Origin: Poriferisodalis sp965237655
GTDB taxonomy: Bacteria; Actinomycetota; Acidimicrobiia; Acidimicrobiales; Poriferisodalaceae
Direction of reading: 5' to 3'
DNA length: 64,000 nucleotides
Assembly (NCBI RefSeq): GCF_965237655.1
Contig: NZ_CBDEGB010000002.1
Span: 744,001 to 808,000, forward strand
Part shown: one piece after another, positions 15,322 to 24,510 of the stretch
Layout: the number at the start of each line of letters is the position of its first letter
Numbering within the stretch: position 1 is the first letter of the stretch
The notes under the pieces: model-generated
What the model was told of the DNA's origin: nothing
The model's database searches: none
The model's input: the letters and a program-made list of their open reading frames with translations, nothing else
Position numbers and translations under genes: made by a program

Positions 15322-16958
15322 CGGTTGTCCTCCGCGGTCGGCGCTGCGCCGGTGATGAGTTCTGCACGACCGATGCCGATGTCGATGTCGAGTCGAAGCT
15401 CACCCGCCAAACCGCCTTCGGGAGGCATTTCGATTCGGCGGGTGAGGCCGAGTCCGTATTCTCTGACTTCGCGGGGCCTATCGGACGCCATCGATTCCAG
15501 AAGAAGACCGCGGAGAACGTCGCGTGGATCGATCCCACCATCTACCAATACCGATGATTGGTCGGGGAGCCAGCGGTCGAGGATCTGCTGTTCGAAGCGG
15601 GTGATCTGGTGTCCGCTGTAGCTCTCGTAGGCGTCCAAGTACTCGGTGACGCTGTCAATGCTGTCATCTTCGCCAAAGGGCAGGGTCTGTAGTTCCTCAA
15701 GCCGATAACTGATGCCTCTCAGGTCCTGAGACCGATCCGACGTTGACCGATCGGAGATGCTGAGGCCCCCTGCCCCCACCTTGACATCGGCGATGGTCCT
15801 GAGGTTGTCTGGCACATAGATCAGCGCCTCGCCCATTCCGACGCTGACGCCCAGCGAAGTAGTCGAACCGTCAGCATCGAAATCGCGCAAGTCCACGATG
15901 AGCCGGCCGATGTTGTGGCGGTAATCGCTCGTCAGATCGTTGGGCTCGCTGGCGTTCACTCGAACTTCACCCACCCCAGATCCCCACCCGACGTCGGTTC
16001 CCGAGAACAGCAGAACTGGGGCCACAATCACCACTCCGAGCGGGATCAGGCCACGCGCAGGCCCGGCAAATGCAGCGATCACCAACCCGAGGCCGGTGAT
16101 GACCAGTGCGATGGCGAAGAATTCGCCGATCTCAAACTCGAAGCCACTGAGCGTGCCAAAGATCACTGTCGCGCCCATGTAGATCAACAGGACGGCGATG
16201 GTGAGCGGTCCGATCACGGAGCGCTTGCGCTTCGGTTTGGCTGTTGGGGCGCGCGACGGCTCCGTAGGCACCGGTGTCCGCGTTTCTGAGAACACAACCG
16301 GCCCTGGTTGGGCTGCTGGAGCCTGGGAAGGCGCTGCGGGTAGTGGCGTCGGTGGTTGGGCTCGATCTGAACGTGATCGGCGGGCGGGGCCCGGCCAAAC
16401 GACCAAGGCCACGCCGACGGCTATGAGCATCAGGGCCAAGTAGGGGGCAGCAGTCCACACCTTGCCGAAGAGGCGGAACAAGTCCTCGCTGAGGGCGGCC
16501 GCCATGAGCAAGCCGAGACCGATCAGCGCTACGGCCGCGAGGCTGCGGAAGCGATGGGGGGAATCGCCGCCCAGTGCTTTGGCGATGACGCTTGGCGAGT
16601 TGTCGCCGGGTAGCGCGAGCCAACCGAGGAGGTAGAGGAATGCGCCGGCACCGCCCAGGAACGTGAGCACGATGAAAGCGATTCGAACGATCACGGGATC
16701 GATGCCGAAATAGTCACCCACCCCTCCGGCCACACCGGCAATCACGCGGTCAGCGGTGCTGCGGCGCAGAGGACGGCGCTGGGTGGTCTCGCCGATATCG
16801 GCGTCTCGATCTCCGTCAGATTCCGGCTCCCGGACTCCGGCCGGTTCCTCGCCGGTCGGTTCCTCGTCGGCCATTTCTTCATCAGCCGCTTCTTCGTCGG
16901 CTGATTCGCCAGTCAATCCGTCGTCTGAGTCGCTGTCAGACGGCTTCTCGTCGGCCAT
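15318..16958 (-). CDS. PspC-domain membrane protein with LiaF-like C-terminal domain
   Basis: 546 residues from the ATG at 16958. Order: an acidic, repeat-like N-terminus (Asp/Glu/Ser, about 65 residues), a PspC domain (STADRVIAGVAGGVGDYFGIDPVIVRIAFI...LYLLGWLALP), several membrane segments, and a beta-rich extracytoplasmic domain (VNASEPNDLTSDYRHNIGRLIVDLRDF...LGVSVGMGEALIYVPD) like LiaF / cell-wall-active antibiotic response proteins. LiaF-type proteins restrain an envelope-stress two-component system, and one lies divergently next door. Confidence 0.85.
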   Translation of the reverse strand: MADEKPSDSDSDDGLTGESADEEAADEEMADEEPTGEEPAGVREPESDGDRDADIGETTQRRPLRRSTADRVIAGVAGGVGDYFGIDPVIVRIAFIVLTFLGGAGAFLYLLGWLALPGDNSPSVIAKALGGDSPHRFRSLAAVALIGLGLLMAAALSEDLFRLFGKVWTAAPYLALMLIAVGVALVVWPGPARRSRSDRAQPPTPLPAAPSQAPAAQPGPVVFSETRTPVPTEPSRAPTAKPKRKRSVIGPLTIAVLLIYMGATVIFGTLSGFEFEIGEFFAIALVITGLGLVIAAFAGPARGLIPLGVVIVAPVLLFSGTDVGWGSGVGEVRVNASEPNDLTSDYRHNIGRLIVDLRDFDADGSTTSLGVSVGMGEALIYVPDNLRTIADVKVGAGGLSISDRSTSDRSQDLRGISYRLEELQTLPFGEDDSIDSVTEYLDAYESYSGHQITRFEQQILDRWLPDQSSVLVDGGIDPRDVLRGLLLESMASDRPREVREYGLGLTRRIEMPPEGGLAGELRLDIDIGIGRAELITGAAPTAEDNR

Positions 16959-17086
16959 AGGCCCCATTGTGGAAGTCGGACTCGCAGCGTCCAATAGGGG
17001 ATGTCCCTGAGCGGTCCCCCATGAATCGACCGATGTCAGGGTTAGCCCTGACTGCCGGACCGGGACCGTCGTGTCATGATCGACTG

Positions 17087-18244
17087 ATGGTGTGGCGTCG
17101 TGCTGGCTGGCCGGTGAGATCCCGCTCCGACCGGCTGATCGCAGGCGTGTGCGGCGGCATCGGCAATCGGCTCGGCATCGACGCGACCATCGTGAGGATC
17201 GCCTTCGCGTCGCTCGCCTTGGCTTGGATCGGCGTGCCCCTCTACCTGTTGGGCTGGGTACTGCTGCCCCAGTCCTCTGCGGTCCGGACCGAATTCGCTG
17301 GACCTGCGCCTCCAGCTCGCACAGTGACCAGGCGCGCGGCGGGATTGGCCTTGATCGTCATCGGGACGGTGCTGCTGGCCCGGAATCTGGGCGCAGCGCT
17401 GCCCGACGCCGTGATTTGGCCAGTGCTGTGCCTCGCGTTCGGATTTGGAGCGGTGGTCTGGAGGGCCCAGCCGGTCGCGGGCCTCAACCGAGCAGGGGCA
17501 GTGCGGATCGCGGCCGGAACGATCCTGCTGGCCATGGGAATAGTCGTCGTCGTCGCTGCCAACCTCTCGCTGTCGGCAGTTCGCGACGGGTTGCTCTCAA
17601 CAGGTCTCGTGCTGGGCGGGCTGGCGATGATTCTCGGGCCTTGGGTTGCGGTGCTGATCCGCGACAGTCGCGAGGAGCGCCAACGACGCATTCGGGCCGA
17701 TGCGCGTGCCGACATGGCCGCCCATCTGCACGATTCAGTGCTACAGACGCTCGCCCTCGTACAGCGCACCGACGATCCTGCTCGCGTGTCGGCTCTCGCC
17801 CGTCGCCAAGAACGCGAGCTGCGCAGCTGGCTCTTCGGCGAGACGGGCGAGCCGCACCCGTCCACGGTGGTCACGGCCGTGGAGCATCTCGCTGGGGGAG
17901 TAGAGGACCGCCACAGCGTCGTGATCGACGTGGTAGCCGTCGGCGATGCTCTGCTGGATCCGGCGATGGAGTCTCTGGTGGCTGCGGCCGGCGAAGCAAT
18001 GACCAACGCGGCCAGATGGTCGGGATGCCCGACGGTGTCGGTGTACGTCGAGGCGACAGCGACCGCAGTCGAGGCATTCGTGCGCGACCGCGGCGTGGGT
18101 TTCGACCCAGAGGGCGTGGACGAAGGCCGCCACGGCATTCGCGATTCGATTCACGGTCGCCTCGAAAGAGCCGGGGGCGAGAGCGAGATTCTCAGCTCGC
18201 CCGGCAACGGTGCAGAAGTGCGATTGCGGCTGGACCGGCAATGA
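17087..18244 (+). CDS. PspC-domain sensor histidine kinase
   Basis: 385 residues from the ATG at 17087. A PspC domain (RLIAGVCGGIGNRLGIDATIV) is followed by about four membrane helices, a dimerisation helix with the phospho-acceptor in HLHDSVLQ (His215, HisKA_3 type), and a HATPase_c domain (GEAMTNAARW..., DRGVGFDPEG, HGIRDSIHGR). This is the LiaS/NarX-like class. Fusing the PspC sensor directly to the kinase suggests the kinase reads membrane state itself. It is divergent from the PspC/LiaF-like gene and followed by its response regulator after 57 bp. Confidence 0.88.
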   Translation: MVWRRAGWPVRSRSDRLIAGVCGGIGNRLGIDATIVRIAFASLALAWIGVPLYLLGWVLLPQSSAVRTEFAGPAPPARTVTRRAAGLALIVIGTVLLARNLGAALPDAVIWPVLCLAFGFGAVVWRAQPVAGLNRAGAVRIAAGTILLAMGIVVVVAANLSLSAVRDGLLSTGLVLGGLAMILGPWVAVLIRDSREERQRRIRADARADMAAHLHDSVLQTLALVQRTDDPARVSALARRQERELRSWLFGETGEPHPSTVVTAVEHLAGGVEDRHSVVIDVVAVGDALLDPAMESLVAAAGEAMTNAARWSGCPTVSVYVEATATAVEAFVRDRGVGFDPEGVDEGRHGIRDSIHGRLERAGGESEILSSPGNGAEVRLRLDRQ

Positions 18245-18301
18245 CGGTCCGGATGCGGTCGTTGTGGGACCCGTGCTGAGAGCCCGGGGGCCGCGGTTAC
18301 G

Positions 18302-18967
18302 TTGACGCCTGTGGCAGCGCCGAGTCCACGGGTGGTGATCGTCGATGATCACAGATTGTTCCGTAGCGGCGTGCGCGCTGAAATCGGAGATCGGGCGACT
18401 GTGGTAGCGGAGGCCGATGATGTGGGCTCGGCCGTGGAGGAGATCGAGCGTTGGCGGCCCGACGTGGTGCTATTGGATGTCCATCTTCCCTCAGGCTCGG
18501 GACGCGAGGTGATCGAGGCGGTGGCCGCGGCCGGCATCGAGACACAGTTTCTGGCCCTGTCGGTGTCGGATGCTCCCGAAGACGTGATTGGGGTGGTGCG
18601 TGCCGGGGCACGTGGCTATGTCACCAAGTCGATCGGCGGCGACGACCTAGTAGACGCCATCTTTCGGGTGCGTGACGGCGATGCCGTGTTCTCGCCTCGC
18701 CTCGCCGGATTCGTGCTCGACGCCTTCGCCGCTGGGGCCGTAGTGCACGCGGGGCCAGAGACGGACGAAGACTTTGACAGCCTGACGACGCGTGAGCGCG
18801 AGGTGCTGCGCCACCTGGCTCGGGGCTACACATACAAGGAGATCGCCCGGCAGCTGTCGATCTCGGTCAAGACGGTGGAGACCCACGCCTCGGCCGTGCT
18901 GCGCAAGCTTCAACTGTCGAACCGCCACGAACTCACCCGCTGGGCCGCCGCCCGCCGCATTTGGTAG
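18302..18967 (+). CDS. NarL/LuxR-type response regulator
   Basis: 221 residues from TTG at 18302; a GTG at 18311 would remove three. Receiver domain with acidic pocket VDDH, phospho-acceptor Asp59 (VVLLDVHLP), the conserved Thr/Ser and Lys (VTKSIGG). LuxR-type DNA-binding domain with LTTREREVLRHLARGYTYKEIA and KTVETHASAVLRKL. Partner of the PspC kinase. Probable targets are the divergent PspC genes, which is inferred from position. Confidence 0.88.
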   Translation: MTPVAAPSPRVVIVDDHRLFRSGVRAEIGDRATVVAEADDVGSAVEEIERWRPDVVLLDVHLPSGSGREVIEAVAAAGIETQFLALSVSDAPEDVIGVVRAGARGYVTKSIGGDDLVDAIFRVRDGDAVFSPRLAGFVLDAFAAGAVVHAGPETDEDFDSLTTREREVLRHLARGYTYKEIARQLSISVKTVETHASAVLRKLQLSNRHELTRWAAARRIW

Positions 18968-18991
18968 ACGGCCAGCCTCGCAATGCTCTAC

Positions 18992-20323
18992 TCAGTAACT
19001 GTGATCTCCCGCGTGCCCGGCTCGTCGCACGCAGGCCTTGCCGGTGCGCACGCCCACATGCCCGCATCGCGGCATGGGTTTCAGGCTGGTCCCGTGCTGC
19101 TTCGCGATCTTCGCTGTGATCATCTCATGCAGGTGATCGGCGACATCGGGTGAATCGCCGGTGTTGAGTGCCCAGCCCTGGTCGAGCAGGTCGCTTCGGC
19201 CGTCAACGACGGACAGCATCGCCGGCACTTCGAACGTGCGTGACCCGCTCTCGGAGTCGAACGTCTCGGTGATCAGGGCGGAATCGACGAGTTGTCGCAG
19301 CCCGCGTGCGATTGAGCGCGACGGGCGGCCGATCACCTCCGTGAGGAACTTGTGCGTCGCGGCTGGCATAGTTCGCATGACTGCCAGGATCTCCTTGGCA
19401 GATGAGTTCTCTCGGAAGCCGGCATCGTCGCTTCGTCGGATCCAGTCGACGATGGAACGAGATGCTGCCTCGGCGTAGTCGCAAGCGACGACCGCTGCAT
19501 CGGCGATGTATTCCACTGACGCGTACATCGCTTCTGCGCGAGCGGGGGCATCCTGGTCGCCGATGAAGGTCTGGTACGGGCGCAGGCTTCGGTAGTAGTC
19601 GTCTCGGCGTGCATCGATGGCTGCCGACAACGGCATCGGCAGTGTCAGATGGCCGTCTCTGCGCAGCACGAAGTGCATCAGAGCGCGGCCGACGCGACCG
19701 TTGCCGTCAGTGAACGGATGGATCGTCTCGAACTGGGTGTGGACGATTGCTGCTTTGGCTAACGGCGGACCCCATGTCGCTCTCGACATGTGTCCGGTGA
19801 GGTCGCTCATCAACGGGCGCACCATGTCGTGTGGGGGAGGGATGTAGTAGGCGCGCTCGGGGGTCGCATGCCCTGCGCCAATCCACACCTGCTCATCTCG
19901 CAGCCGGCCAGCGCCGAAGGTTTGCTCGGTGTCGGCGAACAGTCGGCGGTGAAGTTCTTCGATGTCAGCGATGCTCACCTCGCCCCCGGCGCGCTCCCCG
20001 AGCGCAACTGCTTGGGCGTTCATGAGCACGCTCCCGAGCGCTTGGCGATCCTTGGCATCGGTCGCCTGGTGGCGTCTGCCTCGCAGCGACTCCAGCAGGC
20101 TCAAGGAACGCAGCGTCGTCGCGATCCCCTCGACGCTGCTCGACGCGATGCCCTCAGCGCGGTTCAAGCACCATCTCAGCGCGGGCGTGTCGACGACGGC
20201 ACGATGCAAGCTCGCCAGCCTGCGCTCGGCGCGCGCAACGCGTTCGAGCACGTCTGGCATCGGGGCGTGCAGCCAAGCCCCAAGCGTGTGCGGCACATAC
20301 GCCTCGTACGGCAGCGAGGCCAT
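18992..20323 (-). CDS. Fic-family protein (likely AMP-transferase) with N-terminal autoinhibitory motif
   Basis: 443 residues from the ATG at 20323; a TTG at 20389 would add 22. An N-terminal helix has S61-S-S-V-E65-G66, the (S/T)xxxE(G/N) inhibitory motif of class II Fic proteins. The active motif is H202-P-F-T-D-G-N-G-R-V-G-R213. A winged-helix-like C-terminal segment follows, and the tail has C-G-H and C-x-R-x-x-G-H groups suggesting a small metal knuckle. Such proteins transfer AMP from ATP to target proteins. It converges on the response regulator and sits at the edge of the transposon-rich island. Confidence 0.87.
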   Translation of the reverse strand: MASLPYEAYVPHTLGAWLHAPMPDVLERVARAERRLASLHRAVVDTPALRWCLNRAEGIASSSVEGIATTLRSLSLLESLRGRRHQATDAKDRQALGSVLMNAQAVALGERAGGEVSIADIEELHRRLFADTEQTFGAGRLRDEQVWIGAGHATPERAYYIPPPHDMVRPLMSDLTGHMSRATWGPPLAKAAIVHTQFETIHPFTDGNGRVGRALMHFVLRRDGHLTLPMPLSAAIDARRDDYYRSLRPYQTFIGDQDAPARAEAMYASVEYIADAAVVACDYAEAASRSIVDWIRRSDDAGFRENSSAKEILAVMRTMPAATHKFLTEVIGRPSRSIARGLRQLVDSALITETFDSESGSRTFEVPAMLSVVDGRSDLLDQGWALNTGDSPDVADHLHEMITAKIAKQHGTSLKPMPRCGHVGVRTGKACVRRAGHAGDHSY

Positions 20324-20555
20324 CGAGGTGCCCCGCCAGTGGCGGAATTCCAATCGAATGAGCCGCCCCACGCGTCGTGAGCCTATCAACCGAACCTGAA
20401 ATCAGGTCACTTAGAAACGCGAAACGCCTTCAGTTTCGGGAAAATGGTCAGTTGCCCAAGACCCCACCACTCCACGGGACCCAGCCGGGTGCTATCCGGC
20501 TGATAGGCGGTCAATCAGATGACGCCGCCCCAGGATGTCGGCGCGGAACAAGAAA

Positions 20556-20580
20556 GGGACCCCGTGCGTTCCGGGGTCCC
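20556..20580. terminator. Strong hairpin (9-bp stem), terminator-like on the minus strand
   Basis: GGGACCCCG and CGGGGTCCC pair across a seven-base loop. Read on the minus strand it is followed by TTTCTTGTT, as in a Rho-independent terminator; on the plus strand no T-run follows. The 358-bp gap 20324-20681 holds this hairpin and otherwise nothing recognisable. It may protect the Fic promoter from read-through by the transposase relic. Confidence 0.55.
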
Positions 20581-20681
20581 GTTGCCGCGGTATTTCGGCT
20601 GCATTCGGCTGACACCTACTAACAGGATGCTGAAATTTGGCGGTTTTGGTGTTTGGCGAGTGTGTGGCGGGTGGGGCGGGT

Positions 20682-20915
20682 TCAGGCGGTTTGGGTGTCG
20701 AGCTTGGCTATGCGGACGAGGTTGTAGGTGGCGGCGGCGACCAGGTACCAGCCCCGGTTGCGGTCGCGTCCGTTGTGTCTGAGCTTGTGTCCTCCGGCGA
20801 TGGTCTTGATCCATCCGAAGGGCTCTTCGACGCGTTTTCGGGTCCGCTGGGATGTTGTGTACCCGGCGTGGCGGGTGGTTCGCCCGTCGATGGCAGACCA
20901 GATCTTCGAGACCAT
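20682..20915 (-). pseudogene. C-terminal relic of an IS5/IS1182-type transposase
   Basis: About 77 residues: SAIDGRTTRHAGYTTSQRTR, then KRVEEPFGWIKTIAGGHK and a final AAATYNLVRIAKL before the stop. This matches the usual end of DDE transposases of the IS5 superfamily, with the catalytic Glu in VEEPFGW. The N-terminal 80 percent is missing and the upstream bases (20916-21190) show no coding pattern. The other IS end was not found. Confidence 0.75.
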
Positions 20916-21190
20916 GGCCGCATATCTACAACGAATTCCCCAAACAGGACACTAGACGGTTCGCTGTGTATGGCGTCGTGCACCGCAGCCCCTTCGGCGT
21001 CAGTTCGTCGGGCGGGGATCGGCTTGGGCAAGTCGCATGCCGGGTGTCAATTGGTGCCCGTCTGGCGCGCAGTCGGGCTTGCCCAGTCGATGCGTGGGCT
21101 CAGGGCGGCAGGTCTGGTGGGGACTCCGCACCGTCGCTATTGATGTTGCACCCCGCCACGAGTATGGGGCCGCGGTTAGAGAAGGTGAAG

Positions 21191-21502
21191 ATGCGCATGT
21201 CCGGTGAAGCCCCGTCCCATGGCACGCCCGATGTCGTCGGATGGCATTCGTGGTGGAGTGATGTCGACTTCGTTGACGATGAATCGGGTGAGGTTGGTTA
21301 CCACTTCGGGCCAGTCACATACGTTGAGTTTGCCGACGGCACCGGACAGCGGTACCAAGCGCTGACGGTGGGCGAGCTCAATGGACAGATGGCCCATCTC
21401 GGCATCGAGATCGAGTGTCCTCCTGATCGGCTCGATCAGGAGGAGTGCATCTGCAATCGCTGCATACACGTTGACGACGAACGGCCATCGCCAGTGGAAT
21501 GA
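21191..21502 (+). CDS. Hypothetical protein with C-terminal Cys cluster
   Basis: 103 residues from the ATG at 21191, preceded by AAGGTGAAG. Acidic and aromatic (GWHSWWSDVDFVDDESGEVG), with a Y-x-E-F-A-D-G-T-G segment and an ending E-E-C-I-C-N-R-C. A plausible small soluble protein, but no family is recognised. It ends 17 bp before the left end of the IS3 element, so it may be part of the accessory cargo here. A minus-strand frame over the same bases looks worse. Confidence 0.5.
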   Translation: MRMSGEAPSHGTPDVVGWHSWWSDVDFVDDESGEVGYHFGPVTYVEFADGTGQRYQALTVGELNGQMAHLGIEIECPPDRLDQEECICNRCIHVDDERPSPVE

Positions 21503-21569
21503 CCCCAGCTGGCAGTCGGTGAATCACACCGGGTTTGGTGGAGGCTCTGTTCCTTGAGAGGATGGAGCG

Positions 21570-21890
21570 ATGCCAGGAAATGGGAGATATCCAGCCGAGC
21601 TGCGTGAGCGTGCGGTGAGAATGGTGCTCGACAACGAGCGCTGCTATGGGTCGCAGTGGGAGGCGATCTGCTCGGTCGCCGACAAGCTGGGCCCGACCCC
21701 GGAGACGGTGCGGCTGTGGGTGCGCCGCGCTGAGATCGACGGCGGGACCCGGGCCGGGGTGACCTCAGCGGAGCGGGCTCGGATCAAAGAGCTCGAAGGC
21801 GAGAACCGTGAGCTGCGCCGAGCGAACGAGATATTGAAGGCGGCGTCGGCTTTCTTCGGGGCGGAGCTCGACCGCCAGTCGAAGCGATAG
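21570..21890 (+). CDS. IS3-family OrfA (helix-turn-helix protein)
   Basis: 106 residues. A helix-turn-helix of the Transposase_8 type (YPAELRERAVRMV...ADKLGPTPETVRLWVRRAE) is followed by a leucine-zipper-like helix (RIKELEGENRELRRANEILKAASAFF) that drives dimerisation. Preceded by GAGAGGATGGAG. The TAG stop overlaps the GTG of orfB by one base, so coupling or frameshifting can give an OrfAB fusion as in other IS3 elements. Confidence 0.9.
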   Translation: MPGNGRYPAELRERAVRMVLDNERCYGSQWEAICSVADKLGPTPETVRLWVRRAEIDGGTRAGVTSAERARIKELEGENRELRRANEILKAASAFFGAELDRQSKR

Positions 21891-22504
21891 TGGCGTTCAT
21901 CGACGCCCATCGCGACCGGTTCGGGGTCGAGCCGATCTGCGCTGTGCTCGCCGAGCACGGCGTCGGGATCGCCCCGTCCACCTATTACGCAGCCAGGTGC
22001 CGGCCGCCGTCGGCGCGGGCGCAGCGCGACGCCTGGTTGTGCGGAGAGATCGCTCGTGTGCACCGGGACAATTACGACGCGTACGGGGCGGCCAAGGTGT
22101 GGGATCACCTCAACCGCGTCGAGGGCATCACGGTGGCTCGCTGCACTGTGGAGCGGCTGATGCGCCAGCTGAGCCTCGAAGGGACCCGCCGAGGCGCCAC
22201 GGTGCGCACCACCACCAGCGACCCCGACGCCTGCCGGCCCGCGGACCTGGTGAACCGGGATTTCACAGTGCCGGCCCCGAACCGGCTGTGGCTCGCCGAT
22301 CTCACCTACGTGCGCACCCGCAGCGGCTGGGTGTACGTGTCGTTCATGATCGACGCCTATTCGCGCCGGGTCCTGGGCTGGCAGGCGTCGTGGTCGCTGC
22401 GCACCGAGCTGGCGCTCGATGCCTTGGAGATGGCCATCTCGGGGCGCCGCCGCGACGGCCACAGCATCGAGGAGGTGACTCATCACAGCGACCGCGGGTC
22501 GCAA

Positions 22505-23952
22505 GGCGGATTCAATCGGTCGTCGCAACACCTTGATGTGGAGGTGAGCGGTGAGCAGGCAGGCGGGGTGGTTGGTGACGCTGAGGGGGCGGCCGGCGAT
22601 GAGGTCGCCGGGTCGGCCGCCGATCCGTCGGGATGTTGAGCGGGCGTTCTGGTGTGAGATCGCCAAGGGGCTCACGAGCGAGGATGCCGCGGTCGCGTGC
22701 GGTGTGTCGGGTCCTGTGGGGTCGCGCTGGTTCCGCGAGCGTGGTGGCATGCCGAGCATCGATCTGGGTCCGTCGTCGGGCCGGTATCTGTCGTTTCAGG
22801 AACGCGAGGAGATCGCTGTGCTGCGCGCGCAAGGCCGCGGGGTTCGGTCGATCGCACGCGTGATCGGACGGTCGCCGTCGACGGTCTCTCGTGAGCTGCG
22901 CCGCAACGCAGCCACCCGCGGCGGCAAGCTCGAGTACCGGGCCGGTGTCGCTCAGTGGAAAGCGGAGCTGGCCGCCCGGCGTCCCAAGACTGCGAAACTG
23001 GTCGCCGATGAACGGCTCCGCGATTATGTCCAGGACCGGCTCGCTGGCGTGGTTCACAGCGCCGATGGGGCGGTGGTCGGTCCGCCGACAGCGACGTGGA
23101 AGGGGCGCAACCGGCCTCGTCGGCAGGACCGAGTGTGGGCTACAGCGTGGAGCCCAGAGCAGATCTCGAACCGGCTGCGGGTCGACTTTCCCGCCGATGA
23201 GACGATGAGGATCTCTCCCGAGGCGATCTACCAGGCGCTCTATGTCGAGAGCCGCGGCGCTCTCAAGCGCGAACTGGTGGCTTGCCTGCGCACCGGGCGT
23301 GCGCTGCGGGTTCCTCGTGCCCGCGCGCAACAGCGCGCCAGCGGCCATGTCACCGATGAGGCCATGATCAGCGAGCGGCCGCCCGAAGCCGACGATCGGG
23401 CCGTGCCCGGGCATTGGGAAGGCGACTTGATCATCGGCGTCGGCAGGTCCGCTATCGGCACCGTTGTGGAGCGAACGACCAGATTCACCGTGCTCGTGCA
23501 CCTGCCGCGCAAGGAGGGCTGGGGCACCCAGGAACCCGTCAAGAACGGGCCCGCTCTGGGCGGCTACGGCGCCGAGTCGATGCGTGAGGCACTAGCGACG
23601 AGCTTCGCGTCGATGCCCGATCAGCTGCGACGGTCGCTCACCTGGGATCGCGGCAAAGAGCTCGCCCAGCACGCCCAGCTCACGATCGACACCGGCCTCG
23701 CCGTGTTCTTCGCCGACCCCCACAGCCCCTGGCAGCGCGGCACCAACGAGAACACCAACGGACTGCTGCGCCAGTACTTCCCCAAAGGCACCGACCTCTC
23801 CCGATGGAGCAGCGAAGAGCTCGAAGCAGTAGCCGCGATCATCAACTCCCGGCCACGCAAGAACCTCGGCTGGCGCACACCCGCCGAAACCCTCAACGAA
23901 CACCTACGCTCCCTCCAACAAACCAGTGTTGCGACGACCGATTGAATCCGGT
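22505..23952 (+). mobile_element. IS30-family element inserted in IS3 orfB
   Basis: 1448 bp. Terminal inverted repeats of about 27 bp: 24 bases match perfectly (22508-22531 with 23926-23949, outer sequence GGATTCAATCGGTCGTCGC), with two mismatches in the outermost three. Flanked by CAA on both sides (22502-22504 and 23953-23955), a 3-bp target duplication typical of IS30. Confidence 0.9.
22551..23945 (+). CDS. IS30-family transposase
   Basis: 464 residues from GTG. N-terminal helix-turn-helix (SFQEREEIAVLRAQGRGVRS ... GRSPSTVSRELRRN), and a DDE core with Asp in GHWEGDLI, Asp in LTWDRGKEL and Glu in NENTNGLLRQYFP. Full length for the family with no stops or shifts, so it may still be active. 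It ends inside the right terminal repeat. Confidence 0.93.
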   Translation: MSRQAGWLVTLRGRPAMRSPGRPPIRRDVERAFWCEIAKGLTSEDAAVACGVSGPVGSRWFRERGGMPSIDLGPSSGRYLSFQEREEIAVLRAQGRGVRSIARVIGRSPSTVSRELRRNAATRGGKLEYRAGVAQWKAELAARRPKTAKLVADERLRDYVQDRLAGVVHSADGAVVGPPTATWKGRNRPRRQDRVWATAWSPEQISNRLRVDFPADETMRISPEAIYQALYVESRGALKRELVACLRTGRALRVPRARAQQRASGHVTDEAMISERPPEADDRAVPGHWEGDLIIGVGRSAIGTVVERTTRFTVLVHLPRKEGWGTQEPVKNGPALGGYGAESMREALATSFASMPDQLRRSLTWDRGKELAQHAQLTIDTGLAVFFADPHSPWQRGTNENTNGLLRQYFPKGTDLSRWSSEELEAVAAIINSRPRKNLGWRTPAETLNEHLRSLQQTSVATTD

Positions 23953-24510
23953 CAATATCTTTCCATTCGCTACAGCCAGCGCCTCGACGACAACGACATC
24001 GTCGCCTCGGTCGGAACCCGAGGCGATTCCTATGACAACGCCATGATCGAGAGCTTCAACGGCCTGTTCAAATGGGAGCTCGTCTACCCCCGGGGACCGT
24101 GGCAAGGACTGCGCGACGTCGAGTTCGCCACCCTCGAATACGTCGACTGGTACAACCACCGACGCAGCCACAGCGCCCTGCTGCCCGGCCGCGGCAGCTA
24201 CACCACCCCCGCCGAACACGAAACCGCCTACTACCGTCAAACCGTCACAGCCACCCCGGCCGTGACTCAACAACCCGAGTCTCTACTGAACCCGGGGTGA
24301 TTCACGGTGTCTCCGAATCCGGCTCGATCAACATTCGGAGTCGCACACAACTCGGCTCGCCGACAGCAGCGAACTCAAACTCTCGCAAGCAGATTGGTGA
24401 GCGGGTCGGGACGCTGCGATGGCCATCTCGGTTGTGATTCGGTCCGCGAGCGATTGAGCCGTGACTGCTTTGCACTAGGCCGTCCCGATGCTGAAGCTAC
24501 GGTCGCTTAG

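Larger units (their letters stand above)
21890..24300 (+). pseudogene. IS3-family OrfB (DDE transposase) interrupted by IS30
   Basis: Coding parts are 21890-22504 and 23956-24300. Catalytic Asp residues lie in LWLADLTYVRT and HHSDRGSQ, and the Glu in NAMIESFNGLFK. After excision of the IS30 element and one CAA the two halves join in frame as DRGSQYLSIRYSQ, which is the family sequence. Apart from the insert no other damage is seen, so the IS3 copy was probably intact before. Confidence 0.9.
21520..24304 (+). mobile_element. IS3-family element with a nested IS30 element
   Basis: Ends are 28-bp imperfect inverted repeats starting TGAATCAC (21520-21547 and 24277-24304, five mismatches). They are flanked by a 3-bp target duplication CGG (21517-21519 and 24305-24307). 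Total 2785 bp; subtracting the IS30 insert and one CAA leaves 1334 bp, a normal IS3 size. orfA and orfB are both recognisable; orfB is split by the insert. Confidence 0.92.

Noticed and set aside
20556..20580. Riboswitch
   Set aside because: A single simple hairpin with no further conserved structure; a minus-strand terminator explains it better.
20916..21190. Possible coding continuation of the IS5-type transposase or a small gene
   Set aside because: No frame matches the transposase upstream part and no ribosome-binding site or motif was seen.
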